Below are positions 34,126-41,869 of a stretch of DNA of 43,900 bases, one piece after another (within the stretch, counting starts at the first letter, position 1; each line of letters opens with the position of its first letter). The stretch is taken from assembly GCA_012523775.1 (NCBI GenBank), contig JAAYTK010000004.1, forward strand, positions 1 through 43,900. The letters are read 5' to 3'. This stretch comes from Clostridiales bacterium. Lineage in GTDB: Bacteria > Bacillota > Clostridia > Lachnospirales > Lachnospiraceae. Made by a program: the position numbers and the translations under genes. Under the pieces are notes generated by a model that was given only the letters and a program-made list of their open reading frames with translations, was not told where the DNA came from and did no database searches.

Positions 34126-34824
34126 ATGAGTGTTATATTAGAATGCAAATCACTTACAAAGAAATTTGCCTCAACCATTGCTCTGTCAGATTTGAATCTT
34201 ATATTGGAGCGGGGCAGGATTGTCGGACTGCTGGGTCCGAATGGTAGCGGAAAGACTACATTGATAAAACTTATTAACGGATTATTAGTTCCTAACTCAG
34301 GAAGCATCCATATTGCCGGAATGGAACCGGGAGTAGAGAGTAAGAAAATAGTCTCCTATCTCCCCGAAAAGACATATCTGCCTGATTGGATGAAAGTATC
34401 AGAGGCTATCAACTTTTTTAATGATTTTTATGAGGATTTTGATACAAACAGAGCCTATGATATGCTGCATCGCCTGAATCTTGATCCGAACAAACGTCTT
34501 AAAGCCCTATCCAAGGGTACTAAGGAAAAGGTACAGCTAATACTTGTCATGAGTCGCAGAGCCCATCTGTATTGTCTTGATGAGCCAATCGGTGGAGTGG
34601 ACCCTGCTGCCAGGGACTATATTTTAAGTACAATCATCACAAATTATGATGAGAATGCTACGGTAATATTATCAACACATCTGATTGCAGACATCGAAAA
34701 TGTACTGGATGAAGTTATATTTATCAAAGAAGGCAGCCTAGTCCTTCACTCACCGGTGGATGAACTTCGTGAAAAAGAAGGAAAATCCATAGATTCATTG
34801 TTCAGGGAGGTATTCAAATGTTAG
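34126..34824 (+). CDS. ABC transporter ATP-binding protein of the GntR operon
   Basis: 232 residues, a single ATPase domain. Seen: Walker A LLGPNGSGKTTLIKLI near residue 33, a signature LSKGTKEKVQLIL that replaces LSGGQ as is usual in the YtrB/EcsA-like group, Walker B LYCLDEPIGGVDP, and the switch His in STHLI. It partners the membrane protein that starts seven bases before its end. AAGGAG precedes the ATG. The complex may export a compound or respond to cell-wall stress. The substrate is not visible. Confidence 0.92.
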   Translation: MSVILECKSLTKKFASTIALSDLNLILERGRIVGLLGPNGSGKTTLIKLINGLLVPNSGSIHIAGMEPGVESKKIVSYLPEKTYLPDWMKVSEAINFFNDFYEDFDTNRAYDMLHRLNLDPNKRLKALSKGTKEKVQLILVMSRRAHLYCLDEPIGGVDPAARDYILSTIITNYDENATVILSTHLIADIENVLDEVIFIKEGSLVLHSPVDELREKEGKSIDSLFREVFKC

Positions 34825-35603
34825 GAAAACTGATTAAGCATGAAATTAAGGCGACCGGAAGAATTTTATTTCCATTATATTTAATATTGCTTCTGCTATC
34901 TGTTGTTAATCGTGTGTTAACCAGTATCGAAGTTTTTAGCGGACCCTTAAATACCATAAAAGTATTTATGCTGTCTGTATATGGATTATCTGTTTTTGCA
35001 TCATTTGTTGTTACCTTTATAGTTATGATTCTTCGTTTTTATAAGAATCTTATGTCAGACGAAGGATATCTTATGTTTACGATTCCGGTTAAGCCAAATC
35101 AGCTGATAAACTCTAAGATCATAGTATCTTTTATGTTGAACATATTGAGCATAATCGTTGTAGCAGCTTCACTGTTTATTCTTCTGGGAACATCTAAGAA
35201 TATAGAAATGATCAAACAGATATGGGACTATATATATATAAATTTAAAACTTAGCTTTGAGGATAAATATGCCGTACTTTTGGCTGAATTAATATTTATG
35301 ATCATTCTTAGCTTAATACAGCAGATTTTACTTATATATGTGTCTATTGCCGTAGGACACCTTTTCACAGGCCATAAGGTTTTAGGCTCCTTCGCCGCCT
35401 ACATTGCAATAAATACCGTTGGGCAGATATTGGTAACAATAATAATATCAATATTGGCCGTAATTAACGGAACTTCCTTTGAAGCGCTTGATTCTATTCC
35501 TCAGCTACTGTTCCCATTTAGTATAGTCGTATCCATAATATTTTGTATCCTCTTCTATCTCGGAACAAACTATATATTTAACAGAAAGCTTAACCTGGAG
35601 TAA
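34818..35603 (+). CDS. ABC transporter membrane subunit of the GntR operon
   Basis: 261 residues with six predicted membrane helices and no other recognised domain. The LMFTIPVKPNQLINSKI segment near residue 92 is typical of ABC-2-type permeases in these regulator-linked operons. It overlaps the ATPase gene by seven bases, with GGGAGG just before the ATG, so synthesis is coupled. It ends 42 bases before a strong hairpin. It is a probable exporter or stress-response transporter with its partner ATPase. Confidence 0.85.
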   Translation: MLGKLIKHEIKATGRILFPLYLILLLLSVVNRVLTSIEVFSGPLNTIKVFMLSVYGLSVFASFVVTFIVMILRFYKNLMSDEGYLMFTIPVKPNQLINSKIIVSFMLNILSIIVVAASLFILLGTSKNIEMIKQIWDYIYINLKLSFEDKYAVLLAELIFMIILSLIQQILLIYVSIAVGHLFTGHKVLGSFAAYIAINTVGQILVTIIISILAVINGTSFEALDSIPQLLFPFSIVVSIIFCILFYLGTNYIFNRKLNLE

Positions 35604-35644
35604 AACCAAGTCCATACACAAAGAATGTGATGTTTCATAACCAA

Positions 35645-35682
35645 TCAGGAGGGTGCATTATGTTATATATGCACCCTCCTGA
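35645..35682 (+). terminator. Terminator of the GntR/ABC operon, possibly bidirectional
   Basis: A perfect 14-bp stem (35645-35658 with 35669-35682) rich in G-C, ten-base loop, followed on the plus strand by a T-rich tract. It lies between the convergent permease and fakA genes, 53 bases from the fakA stop. Confidence 0.85.
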
Positions 35683-35734
35683 ATACTATTTTCCAATATA
35701 ATTTTAATACGGTTTATCTTTGTATCTTATTCGA

Positions 35735-37411
35735 TTATTCAACTGATAGCAGATAGTAATAAATAGGCTGACCGCCGTAATGAACCTCTACATCCATGTC
35801 GGGATACAGATTCATCAGCTCTTCTCCGATTTCATTAGCCTCTTCGTCAGTTATCTCTTCACCATAATAAAGACTGATTAATTCAGACTCATCATCTACA
35901 AGACTCTTAACCAGCTCTATGGTTGTGTCCTTTACGTTCTCTCCTACGGATATTACCGTCTTATCTCCGAGTCCCATAATATTACCCTGCTTTATCTCTT
36001 TACCGTCGATACTGGTATCACGAATGGCATAGGTAACCTGACCGGATTTTACTTTATTCATCTCGCTGATCATTCTCTCGGCATTGTCTTCAGGAGACTT
36101 ATCATAAACATAATTAATCACAGCCGTAATTCCCTGAGGAACATTCTTTGAAGGAATAACAACGATATTTTTATCCTCGGTAAGATGCTTTGCCTGTTCT
36201 GCGGCCAGAATAATATTGCTGTTATTAGGAAGTATGAAAATGGTATCGGCATTAACCTCATTTATAGCATTTAGCATATCCTCTGTACTAGGGTTCATGG
36301 TCTGGCCTCCCTCAATCAGATGGTCAACACCAAGGCCGGTAAAAATCTCACCCAATCCTTCACCCATTGAAACCGCAATAAATCCTGCCTTTTTTCTCAG
36401 CTTCTGTGCCATTGGCACATCCTGAGAAGCCTTGGCTTCTGTGGCAGCCTTCTCTGCATCCTTAATAACCTTTTCGTTATGCTCCTCACGCATATTATCT
36501 ATCTTCATATTAGTCAGTGAGCCATACGTTAACGCCTTTTGGATTGCCAGTCCGGGGTCGTTCGTATGTACATGCACCTTAACGATGTCCTCATCCGATA
36601 CGACCACTATTGAATCACCGATAGATTCAAGATAATTCTTAAAAGCCATTTCTGTATTTATATTATATTCATTTTCGAGCATTATGATAAATTCTGTGCA
36701 GTAGCCGAATTTTATATCCTCTGAGGCTATTCTCTCGATGTTTATTCCTGATGGTGCAGTCTCTTCAGAACCGCTTCCTTTAGGTAAGATTTCTTTACCG
36801 AGAAGAGCATTATAAGCTCCCTTAACAATTTCCAACAATCCTTGTCCTCCGGAATCCACAACTCCTGCCTCCTTCAAAACAGGCAGCAGCTCCGGTGTCA
36901 TCTCCAGAACCTCTTCCATATGTTCTATGACTTCTTTACCGAAATAAACCAGATCATCGGTCTCCAGAGCAAGCTGTGCAGCCCTCTCTGCCGCACCTCT
37001 GGCTACGGTCAGAATTGTTCCTTCCTTGGGCTTCATAACCGCTCTATAGGCAGTCTCTACAGCCTTCATAAGACCATTGGTTATTACGGCTACATTTAGC
37101 TCCTTATGCTCTCTTACTTCTTTTGTGAATCCACGGAATAACTGAGATAATATAACTCCGGAATTTCCTCTTGCACCACGAAGCGAACCGCTGGATATCG
37201 CCTTGGCCAGCTCTTCTAACGAAGGATTGCTTAGCTTTTCGATTTCCTTAACAGCAGACATAATTGTCAATGTCATGTTGGTTCCGGTGTCTCCATCCGG
37301 TACCGGAAATACATTCAGTTCATTAATATATTCCTTCTTCGCTTCTATGCATGCAGCTCCGGAAAGAAACATCTTTTTAAATGTTTTAGCATCTATCGTT
37401 TTAACAATCAC
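35735..37411 (-). CDS. fakA: Fatty acid kinase ATP-binding subunit (YloV/DhaL-like)
   Basis: 558 residues (Bacillus YloV is about 550). With a FakB/DegV partner it phosphorylates exogenous fatty acids for phospholipid synthesis. Seen: the DhaL-type metal/ATP site FPVPDGDTGTNMTLTIM with Asp39, Asp41 and Asn45, GARGNSGVILSQLFRGF near residue 80, DSGGQGLL near 187, and the C-terminal DegV-like half ending near QPIYYYLLSVE. The start is GTG at 37411 with AAGGAGG eight bases upstream. It lies in the conserved order asp23-fakA. No FakB is in the window. Confidence 0.93.
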   Translation of the reverse strand: MIVKTIDAKTFKKMFLSGAACIEAKKEYINELNVFPVPDGDTGTNMTLTIMSAVKEIEKLSNPSLEELAKAISSGSLRGARGNSGVILSQLFRGFTKEVREHKELNVAVITNGLMKAVETAYRAVMKPKEGTILTVARGAAERAAQLALETDDLVYFGKEVIEHMEEVLEMTPELLPVLKEAGVVDSGGQGLLEIVKGAYNALLGKEILPKGSGSEETAPSGINIERIASEDIKFGYCTEFIIMLENEYNINTEMAFKNYLESIGDSIVVVSDEDIVKVHVHTNDPGLAIQKALTYGSLTNMKIDNMREEHNEKVIKDAEKAATEAKASQDVPMAQKLRKKAGFIAVSMGEGLGEIFTGLGVDHLIEGGQTMNPSTEDMLNAINEVNADTIFILPNNSNIILAAEQAKHLTEDKNIVVIPSKNVPQGITAVINYVYDKSPEDNAERMISEMNKVKSGQVTYAIRDTSIDGKEIKQGNIMGLGDKTVISVGENVKDTTIELVKSLVDDESELISLYYGEEITDEEANEIGEELMNLYPDMDVEVHYGGQPIYYYLLSVE

Positions 37412-37445
37412 TGATTTTTCCTCCTTAAATGCCTAATTCTCAAAG

Positions 37446-37802
37446 TTAGTCAATTACTTTGACTCCTTCTACGAATATATTGATCTTTTTGACCTCAATT
37501 CCCGAGAATTCTTCCACATTGTACTTGACATTGCTGATTAAATTATCAGCGACTGCGGAAATACTAACTCCGTAGGAGACGATTATATGAAGGTCAATCG
37601 TGATTTTGTTGTCCTCGATAGTAACATTTACTCCATGGCTTAAATTATCTCTCTTTAACAGCTTAACTATGCCATCCTTCATATTAATAGAAGCCATACC
37701 TACAACACCAAAGCATTCTACTGCAGACGCTCCTGCATACTGTGCCAACACCTCGTTATCAACCACAATTTCTCCGATGTCTGTATTCAAATGTCCTTTC
37801 AT
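37446..37802 (-). CDS. Asp23/Gls24 family protein (YloU)
   Basis: 118 residues. Seen: GEIVVDNEVLAQYAGASAVE and CFGVVGMAS, then VNVTIEDNKITIDLHIIVSYG, the core of the Asp23 family. These proteins are linked to envelope stress and lipid metabolism and are nearly always encoded beside fakA; here the gap is 34 bases. An in-frame ATG lies at 37823, but the ATG at 37802 has GGAGGT upstream with good spacing. No membrane segment is visible. The membrane tether of staphylococcal Asp23 is a separate protein, not seen here. Confidence 0.93.
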   Translation of the reverse strand: MKGHLNTDIGEIVVDNEVLAQYAGASAVECFGVVGMASINMKDGIVKLLKRDNLSHGVNVTIEDNKITIDLHIIVSYGVSISAVADNLISNVKYNVEEFSGIEVKKINIFVEGVKVID

Positions 37803-37941
37803 AATCAACCTCCATTCTATCAATGAATTGATCTATAGTCTTTATTTGTTATTATAGCCAGTTTTCATCTGTTCATGACAGATTAGCCGTACTATATTAT
37901 TCCCTTATTTGTGAGATAACCCAATGCATCTATGCATATTA

Positions 37942-37947
37942 TATAAT
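37942..37947 (+). promoter_or_regulatory. -10 element ahead of the small membrane peptide gene
   Basis: A perfect TATAAT lies 29 bases before the ATG at 37977. No clear -35 matches at 16-18 bases, so an alternative or weak promoter is possible. Confidence 0.4.
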
Positions 37948-37976
37948 ACTATGATTATTATTTGGAAGTGGTTAAT

Positions 37977-38114
37977 ATGAAAAGAATGATAGGGTTTATC
38001 TTGTTTTGGATTGCCATAGGCATGACAATCATGCTTTTCATTACTAATGGCATCTTAGCAATATGTATTATTATTCTGTGCCTCTTGCTGGGCTATAATT
38101 TATTCTGCAATTAA
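37977..38114 (+). CDS. Small membrane protein, 45 residues
   Basis: An ATG preceded by GGAAGTGG opens a 45-codon frame ending at TAA 38112-38114. The product begins MKRMIGFILFWIAIGMTIML and has two hydrophobic stretches joined by a short FITNG turn, ending LLLGYNLFCN. It looks like a family of tiny clostridial membrane proteins of similar start and length that are often unannotated; that recollection cannot be checked here. It is divergent from asp23 and convergent with rpmB. No function can be assigned. Confidence 0.65.
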   Translation: MKRMIGFILFWIAIGMTIMLFITNGILAICIIILCLLLGYNLFCN

Positions 38115-38142
38115 CGATAAACAGTAATTAATAATATGAATG

Positions 38143-38175
38143 AAAAAAGTGGGTGCCAAGATCCCCTGACACCCA
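38143..38175 (-). terminator. Terminator after rpmB
   Basis: An 8-bp stem (38150-38157 with 38168-38175, one G-U pair) and then six T on the minus strand (38143-38148). It starts ten bases after the rpmB stop. The same stem lies 36 bases past the convergent small ORF. Confidence 0.85.
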
Positions 38176-38185
38176 TTGTTATTCT

Positions 38186-38371
38186 TTATGCGCGTTCTAC
38201 TTTTCCGGATCTAAGACAGGAAGTACAAACATACATTTTTCTAGCCGCACCGTTAACCTTAACTTTTACTGATTTAATATTGGGTTTCCACATCTTATTA
38301 GATCTTCTATGAGAATGACTCACAGCGATTCCAAAGTGAGCACCTTTATCACATATTGAACATTTTGCCAT
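38186..38371 (-). CDS. rpmB: 50S ribosomal protein L28
   Basis: 61 residues. Seen: MAKCSICDKGAHFGIAVSHS, HRRSNKMWKPNIKSV and YVCTSCLRSGKVERA; the two CxxC pairs make this the zinc-binding form. An in-frame upstream codon lies at 38380, but the ATG at 38371 has AGGAGG eight bases before it and fits the family. rpmB is divergent from or near asp23-fakA in many Firmicutes; here all lie on the minus strand with the small membrane peptide between them. Confidence 0.97.
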   Translation of the reverse strand: MAKCSICDKGAHFGIAVSHSHRRSNKMWKPNIKSVKVKVNGAARKMYVCTSCLRSGKVERA

Positions 38372-38486
38372 CAAAAGCACCTCCTTAGGTATGATTTAGA
38401 ACCATTTGGCCTAACAAACACATTTATTCTATCAGAATATTTATTATAATGCAAGCGCTTTTTTATCATACCCTTGAGGGAAGTCA

Positions 38487-38903
38487 TTATTCGCAAAAGG
38501 GTTCTTCAGAAGCACGATCAATTGCATCCTGGATTTTCTTGTCTACGTCACAATCATCTTTTTTCTTTGAATTTTTAGTAAATTTGTTAATAACATCGGG
38601 AACCATATCTAAAATCTTACTTAATCCGTCCTTATCCTTGATATTAACCACCTTAGATGATCCATTCTGGATTACCAATACTGAGTTGGGTATAATCTTA
38701 CCGCCCAGGCATCCTCCGGCATTGTTCTTTTTATCCCCTGCAAATGCTCCGGCTCCGACACCAAAGCTTACCTCTACCAATGGTAAGATAATAGTTCCAT
38801 CATCAAATTTAACCGCATCTCCAACCACAGTTTTTGTGGATAAAAAGCTGTCCATTCCGTTAAATAATGATTCTACAGTTGAACTGAAATTATTCTCGGA
38901 CAT
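38487..38903 (-). CDS. gerW: GerW/YtfJ family sporulation protein
   Basis: 138 residues. In Bacillus the family is needed for proper germination. Seen: TKTVVGDAVKFDDGTIILPL and VEVSFGVGAGAFAGD near residue 43, then NNAGGCLGGKIIPNSVLVI, the Gly-rich core of the family. The C-terminus is Lys/Asp-rich. The ATG overlaps the stop of the DUF2953 gene as TAATG, and AAGGAGG lies inside that gene's end, so the two are coupled, matching the ytfI-ytfJ pair of Bacillus. Confidence 0.93.
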   Translation of the reverse strand: MSENNFSSTVESLFNGMDSFLSTKTVVGDAVKFDDGTIILPLVEVSFGVGAGAFAGDKKNNAGGCLGGKIIPNSVLVIQNGSSKVVNIKDKDGLSKILDMVPDVINKFTKNSKKKDDCDVDKKIQDAIDRASEEPFCE

Positions 38904-39874
38904 TATAACGCCTCCTTTAATAGTTGATAATTCATCTTTAATTCTTTAAATCTCTTGTCTAACAACAGTTTAATTACTATTATTAGTATTGTCCATATTC
39001 TTATTCTTCCCTTGGCATAATGGCTGCCTATGCATATCTTATTCTCAAAATCCGGAGTAATCTGAAGGTTATCACCATATATACCATATAGAATTCCTAA
39101 TACTCCGAGAAGCTGACCTGTGCTACAGGGATCTCCGGTTCCGAATATAAGTCTCGATTTAATTTTTCTGGGTAAAATATGCTTTAATAATTTCTTAATA
39201 CTGTTATAGGTATGTCGAAAGCCTTCTCTGTTAATATCATCCCGCATAAAATCAAGTATCAAACTTATTTTGTGTTTTATATTAAGAAGCTTCTGAATAA
39301 AATTCATAAGCTTTCTTTTTATTCTCTGAAAAAAGTCTTTGATTCTATTTTTGACTTTCTTATATTTCCTGAGCAGAAAACCATCGTTATCCTTGTTCTC
39401 ATTATCAATAGCTCTATCAATATCATTGACTTCAGCTTCGTTTTTGATGTCGGCCTTCTCTTCCTTTATCTTTTCGGCTGTCTTTTCGGGATGCTTGATG
39501 TCCGGCTTATCCTCTTCAGCCTCCGGTATTTCATCATCTATAATGTCTGCACCGGATTTATCGTCACTTCTTTTAATAGTCATCCTTTCTTTTTTAACCG
39601 ATTTCTTAACCGGACGTTCGCTGTCATATATCAAAAATCCAAGAATCCTTATCCAAATTCTACGGTTCTTACCGGTTTGATCAATTCTGGCATGGACTAA
39701 ATGAAAAAGCCAGCTTACACAGCCATCCAAAGCAAAGGCATCACCATGCTCTACCTTAACCCTGTATCTGACAGGCACGAATAAAACGACAGCTATAAGA
39801 AGTAGAAGTATGCCCAGTATTATTAATAAGGTAATTCCGATTATTTTTAAGATTAATAGAATTATGGATAACAT
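38903..39874 (-). CDS. DUF2953 protein (YtfI-like), sporulation-linked
   Basis: 323 residues. A single N-terminal membrane segment (IIGITLLIILGILLLLIAVV) is followed by FVPVRYRVKVEHGDAF and then a highly charged Lys/Glu/Asp linker from about residue 85 to 165. The DUF2953 part closes with RLIFGTGDPCSTGQLLGVLG and YGDNLQITPDFENK. AAGGAACC precedes the ATG. It is cotranscribed with gerW. Only the family and the link with spore formation can be given; the charged linker could contact spore-envelope partners, which is speculation. Confidence 0.85.
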   Translation of the reverse strand: MLSIILLILKIIGITLLIILGILLLLIAVVLFVPVRYRVKVEHGDAFALDGCVSWLFHLVHARIDQTGKNRRIWIRILGFLIYDSERPVKKSVKKERMTIKRSDDKSGADIIDDEIPEAEEDKPDIKHPEKTAEKIKEEKADIKNEAEVNDIDRAIDNENKDNDGFLLRKYKKVKNRIKDFFQRIKRKLMNFIQKLLNIKHKISLILDFMRDDINREGFRHTYNSIKKLLKHILPRKIKSRLIFGTGDPCSTGQLLGVLGILYGIYGDNLQITPDFENKICIGSHYAKGRIRIWTILIIVIKLLLDKRFKELKMNYQLLKEAL

Positions 39875-39892
39875 AGTAAGGTTCCTTTATAT

Positions 39893-40005
39893 ACATTATA
39901 ACATGAATTTCCAGAACTCAAAAACAAAATCACCTGGTTTTCATGAACTAATCTGCTTGTTGTGGACATTATAACATGAAAATAAAGATTAGTAACTCGA
40001 AAACC
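39893..40005. repeat. Direct and inverted repeats around tandem promoter-like elements
   Basis: The 149-base gap between the unknown 102-residue gene and DUF2953 holds a 15-base direct repeat, ACATTATAACATGAA (39893-39907 and 39966-39980). Read on the minus strand each copy contains TGTTATAAT, an extended -10 promoter element. An imperfect inverted repeat (39936-39954 with 39986-40005) brackets the distal copy. This may give two start sites for the spore pair, with the hairpin ending the upstream operon. Confidence 0.5.
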
Positions 40006-40023
40006 CTAGGTTTATATAGATTC

Positions 40024-40332
40024 TTATGTAAAATACTCTCTTACATTGAATGAACCTGTATTATTGTATACCTCCATAAGCATGTCCTGAACCAAATCAA
40101 TAGCCTCATCCTTACCCTTGGCGAGCCCTACGATTTTGATGTCTGCTTTCTTGTAGTGAGGAAACAAGAGCTCATTGGCATTCATAATATCAAACAAATT
40201 GCAGGGTTGGGATGCAAATGCAATACAATACACATCAGAGGTAATTTTTCTGTTACTGATATTCTTTATTACTCTGTCCTTCTTCTTCTGAAGCTTATCA
40301 CCTATATATAAACTTGATGCCCATTGTATCAT
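40024..40332 (-). CDS. Conserved protein of unknown function, 102 residues
   Basis: The ATG at 40332 has GGAGGG six bases upstream; the frame is open for 49 more codons, but that extension overlaps the gene upstream and lacks a ribosome site. The product starts MIQWASSLYIGDKLQKKKD, followed by SDVYCIAFASQPCNLFDIMN and KADIKIVGLAKGKDEAIDLV. It has no signal peptide or membrane helix and is predicted alpha/beta. I recall similar short proteins in related clostridia, without function. It is the last gene of the corA operon, 83 bases after the 472-residue gene. Confidence 0.75.
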   Translation of the reverse strand: MIQWASSLYIGDKLQKKKDRVIKNISNRKITSDVYCIAFASQPCNLFDIMNANELLFPHYKKADIKIVGLAKGKDEAIDLVQDMLMEVYNNTGSFNVREYFT

Positions 40333-40415
40333 ATGGTTCCCTCCAAACAGCAAACAGTACATTGTTTGATTATAAGTAGTATTCCACATTTTTCCACATG
40401 TAATACAAGTAACAG

Positions 40416-41834
40416 CTAGGCCTCCATAAATCCTTGAATTATCTCCATCGAGGCATATTTTTCGGCAATATCCGTGCATCTGTTTAAGGAGTATAGAACA
40501 TATTCCATAACCTCGGTATGAGTATTAAAATATACGGGCATTAATTCCATCGTATTTGCCATAATGGCTCTGGTAATCATGCGGTCCGTGCTTTTAAACC
40601 GGTCTGTCAATTCCATAATAAGCTTATCGACTTCTTTTTTTAAACCTTCCATGTCAATTACTTCATCTGATATCGTTTTCTCCAAATCAACAAAGTGGCT
40701 GCCCGAAAGAAGATTCTTGCACAGAAGCAGTGCATCCAACATCTTCTGTTTTCCCAGGCTGTCTGCAACAATTCTGTGGTTGCTGTCAATATGATATAAT
40801 GCATCATCAATGGAAATTAAGTCATGCTCCATATCCTCCTGGTAACCTTCTAAAACCCCAAGGCTATCCACTAATTCTTTCGAAGGCTCCTCCTGTCTGT
40901 CAGTTAAAAATGCCGTATTGACACTGCTGATAATCTTATCGGCAGCTTCTTTCAGCTCCTTATCCTCTAAGGTTTCGGTGCAGATATAAGGACAGCAAAT
41001 CAGTAAAGCATACAGTTCATTAACTATCTCAATCAGACTGTAATATGCTGTAATCTCGGTCTCTAAATACACCAGAGCCTCTCTGATAAGTAATTCTGCA
41101 TCCTCATACTGCTCTTTATTAATATCTTTGAAATTGAGTCTTTCCAGCTTCTCCTTCTTCTCCCAAAGAGACGGGAACATATCTTTCTTTTCCTCGGTTA
41201 TATCCAGCATGGCACGGCTTCTAATCATATAAATATATGATTCAAAAATATCTCTTTGAGCCCCGACCAGTTCACCGAGGCTGCCCATAATATAATCAAA
41301 ATACTTCTTCTTGGCTATACGAACAGGTAGCTGACCGATAATATCCTTAATTCTGTCATTTATGATTACATTATCCTCTTCCTCGAAAATATATCGAAGT
41401 ACCTCCCGTGCGAATTCTTCATCATCCTCCAACTCCTCAAAATCCTTGAATCTATATTCCACACGATTTATGGCATACTCATAGACCTCGAAGGTATCAG
41501 CATAGGAGGAAAGAAGCTCCATTCTTTCTGTGATGTTTCTGCGGATGCCGTCTGCCAGGCTTACATAATTCTCTGTCTCTTTAATATTACTTCTTAGTAC
41601 CACCGCTTCTGAAATTAAAGAATTAATGCTCTTGGTGAATTCATGAAGCTGTCCGTCCCAATTATCCTTCTCATCCAAGTACTTTTCATAGAAAATATAA
41701 TAATCGAGTGCCAGCCTGACTGTTGCAGTGGTATTATATATATCGGTCGTAATATTTAAAAAATCCGGTATACTGTTATGCAGATCACGATTATTTATGA
41801 CATTCTTATAAATACTTCTCAAGCTTATGCTCAT
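40416..41834 (-). CDS. Large helical protein of unknown function, 472 residues
   Basis: Not recognised. The protein is acidic and appears almost entirely alpha-helical, with long heptad-like stretches (for example NSLISEAVVLRSNIKETENY and AELLIREALVYLETEITAYY-like segments), and has no signal peptide, membrane helix or nucleotide-binding motif. Cysteines occur only in one cluster, ALLICCPYICTETLE. It starts 35 bases after the rhomboid-like gene and belongs to the corA operon. It could be a cytosolic scaffold or partner of the membrane proteins encoded upstream, which is inference from position only. Length and composition match its neighbours, so there is no sign of recent transfer. Confidence 0.75.
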   Translation of the reverse strand: MSISLRSIYKNVINNRDLHNSIPDFLNITTDIYNTTATVRLALDYYIFYEKYLDEKDNWDGQLHEFTKSINSLISEAVVLRSNIKETENYVSLADGIRRNITERMELLSSYADTFEVYEYAINRVEYRFKDFEELEDDEEFAREVLRYIFEEEDNVIINDRIKDIIGQLPVRIAKKKYFDYIMGSLGELVGAQRDIFESYIYMIRSRAMLDITEEKKDMFPSLWEKKEKLERLNFKDINKEQYEDAELLIREALVYLETEITAYYSLIEIVNELYALLICCPYICTETLEDKELKEAADKIISSVNTAFLTDRQEEPSKELVDSLGVLEGYQEDMEHDLISIDDALYHIDSNHRIVADSLGKQKMLDALLLCKNLLSGSHFVDLEKTISDEVIDMEGLKKEVDKLIMELTDRFKSTDRMITRAIMANTMELMPVYFNTHTEVMEYVLYSLNRCTDIAEKYASMEIIQGFMEA

Positions 41835-41869
41835 ATAAATCTTCCTGTCCCTTTTTAAATTTTAATAGA

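Noticed and set aside
39212-39700. Two long plus-strand frames over the DUF2953 gene
   Set aside because: They are complements of the Lys/Glu/Asp-rich linker, which gives Phe/Leu/Ser-rich open frames on the other strand.
40333-40479. N-terminal extension of the 102-residue unknown protein by 49 codons
   Set aside because: It overlaps the upstream 472-residue gene and has no ribosome site, whereas the ATG at 40332 has GGAGGG at ideal spacing.
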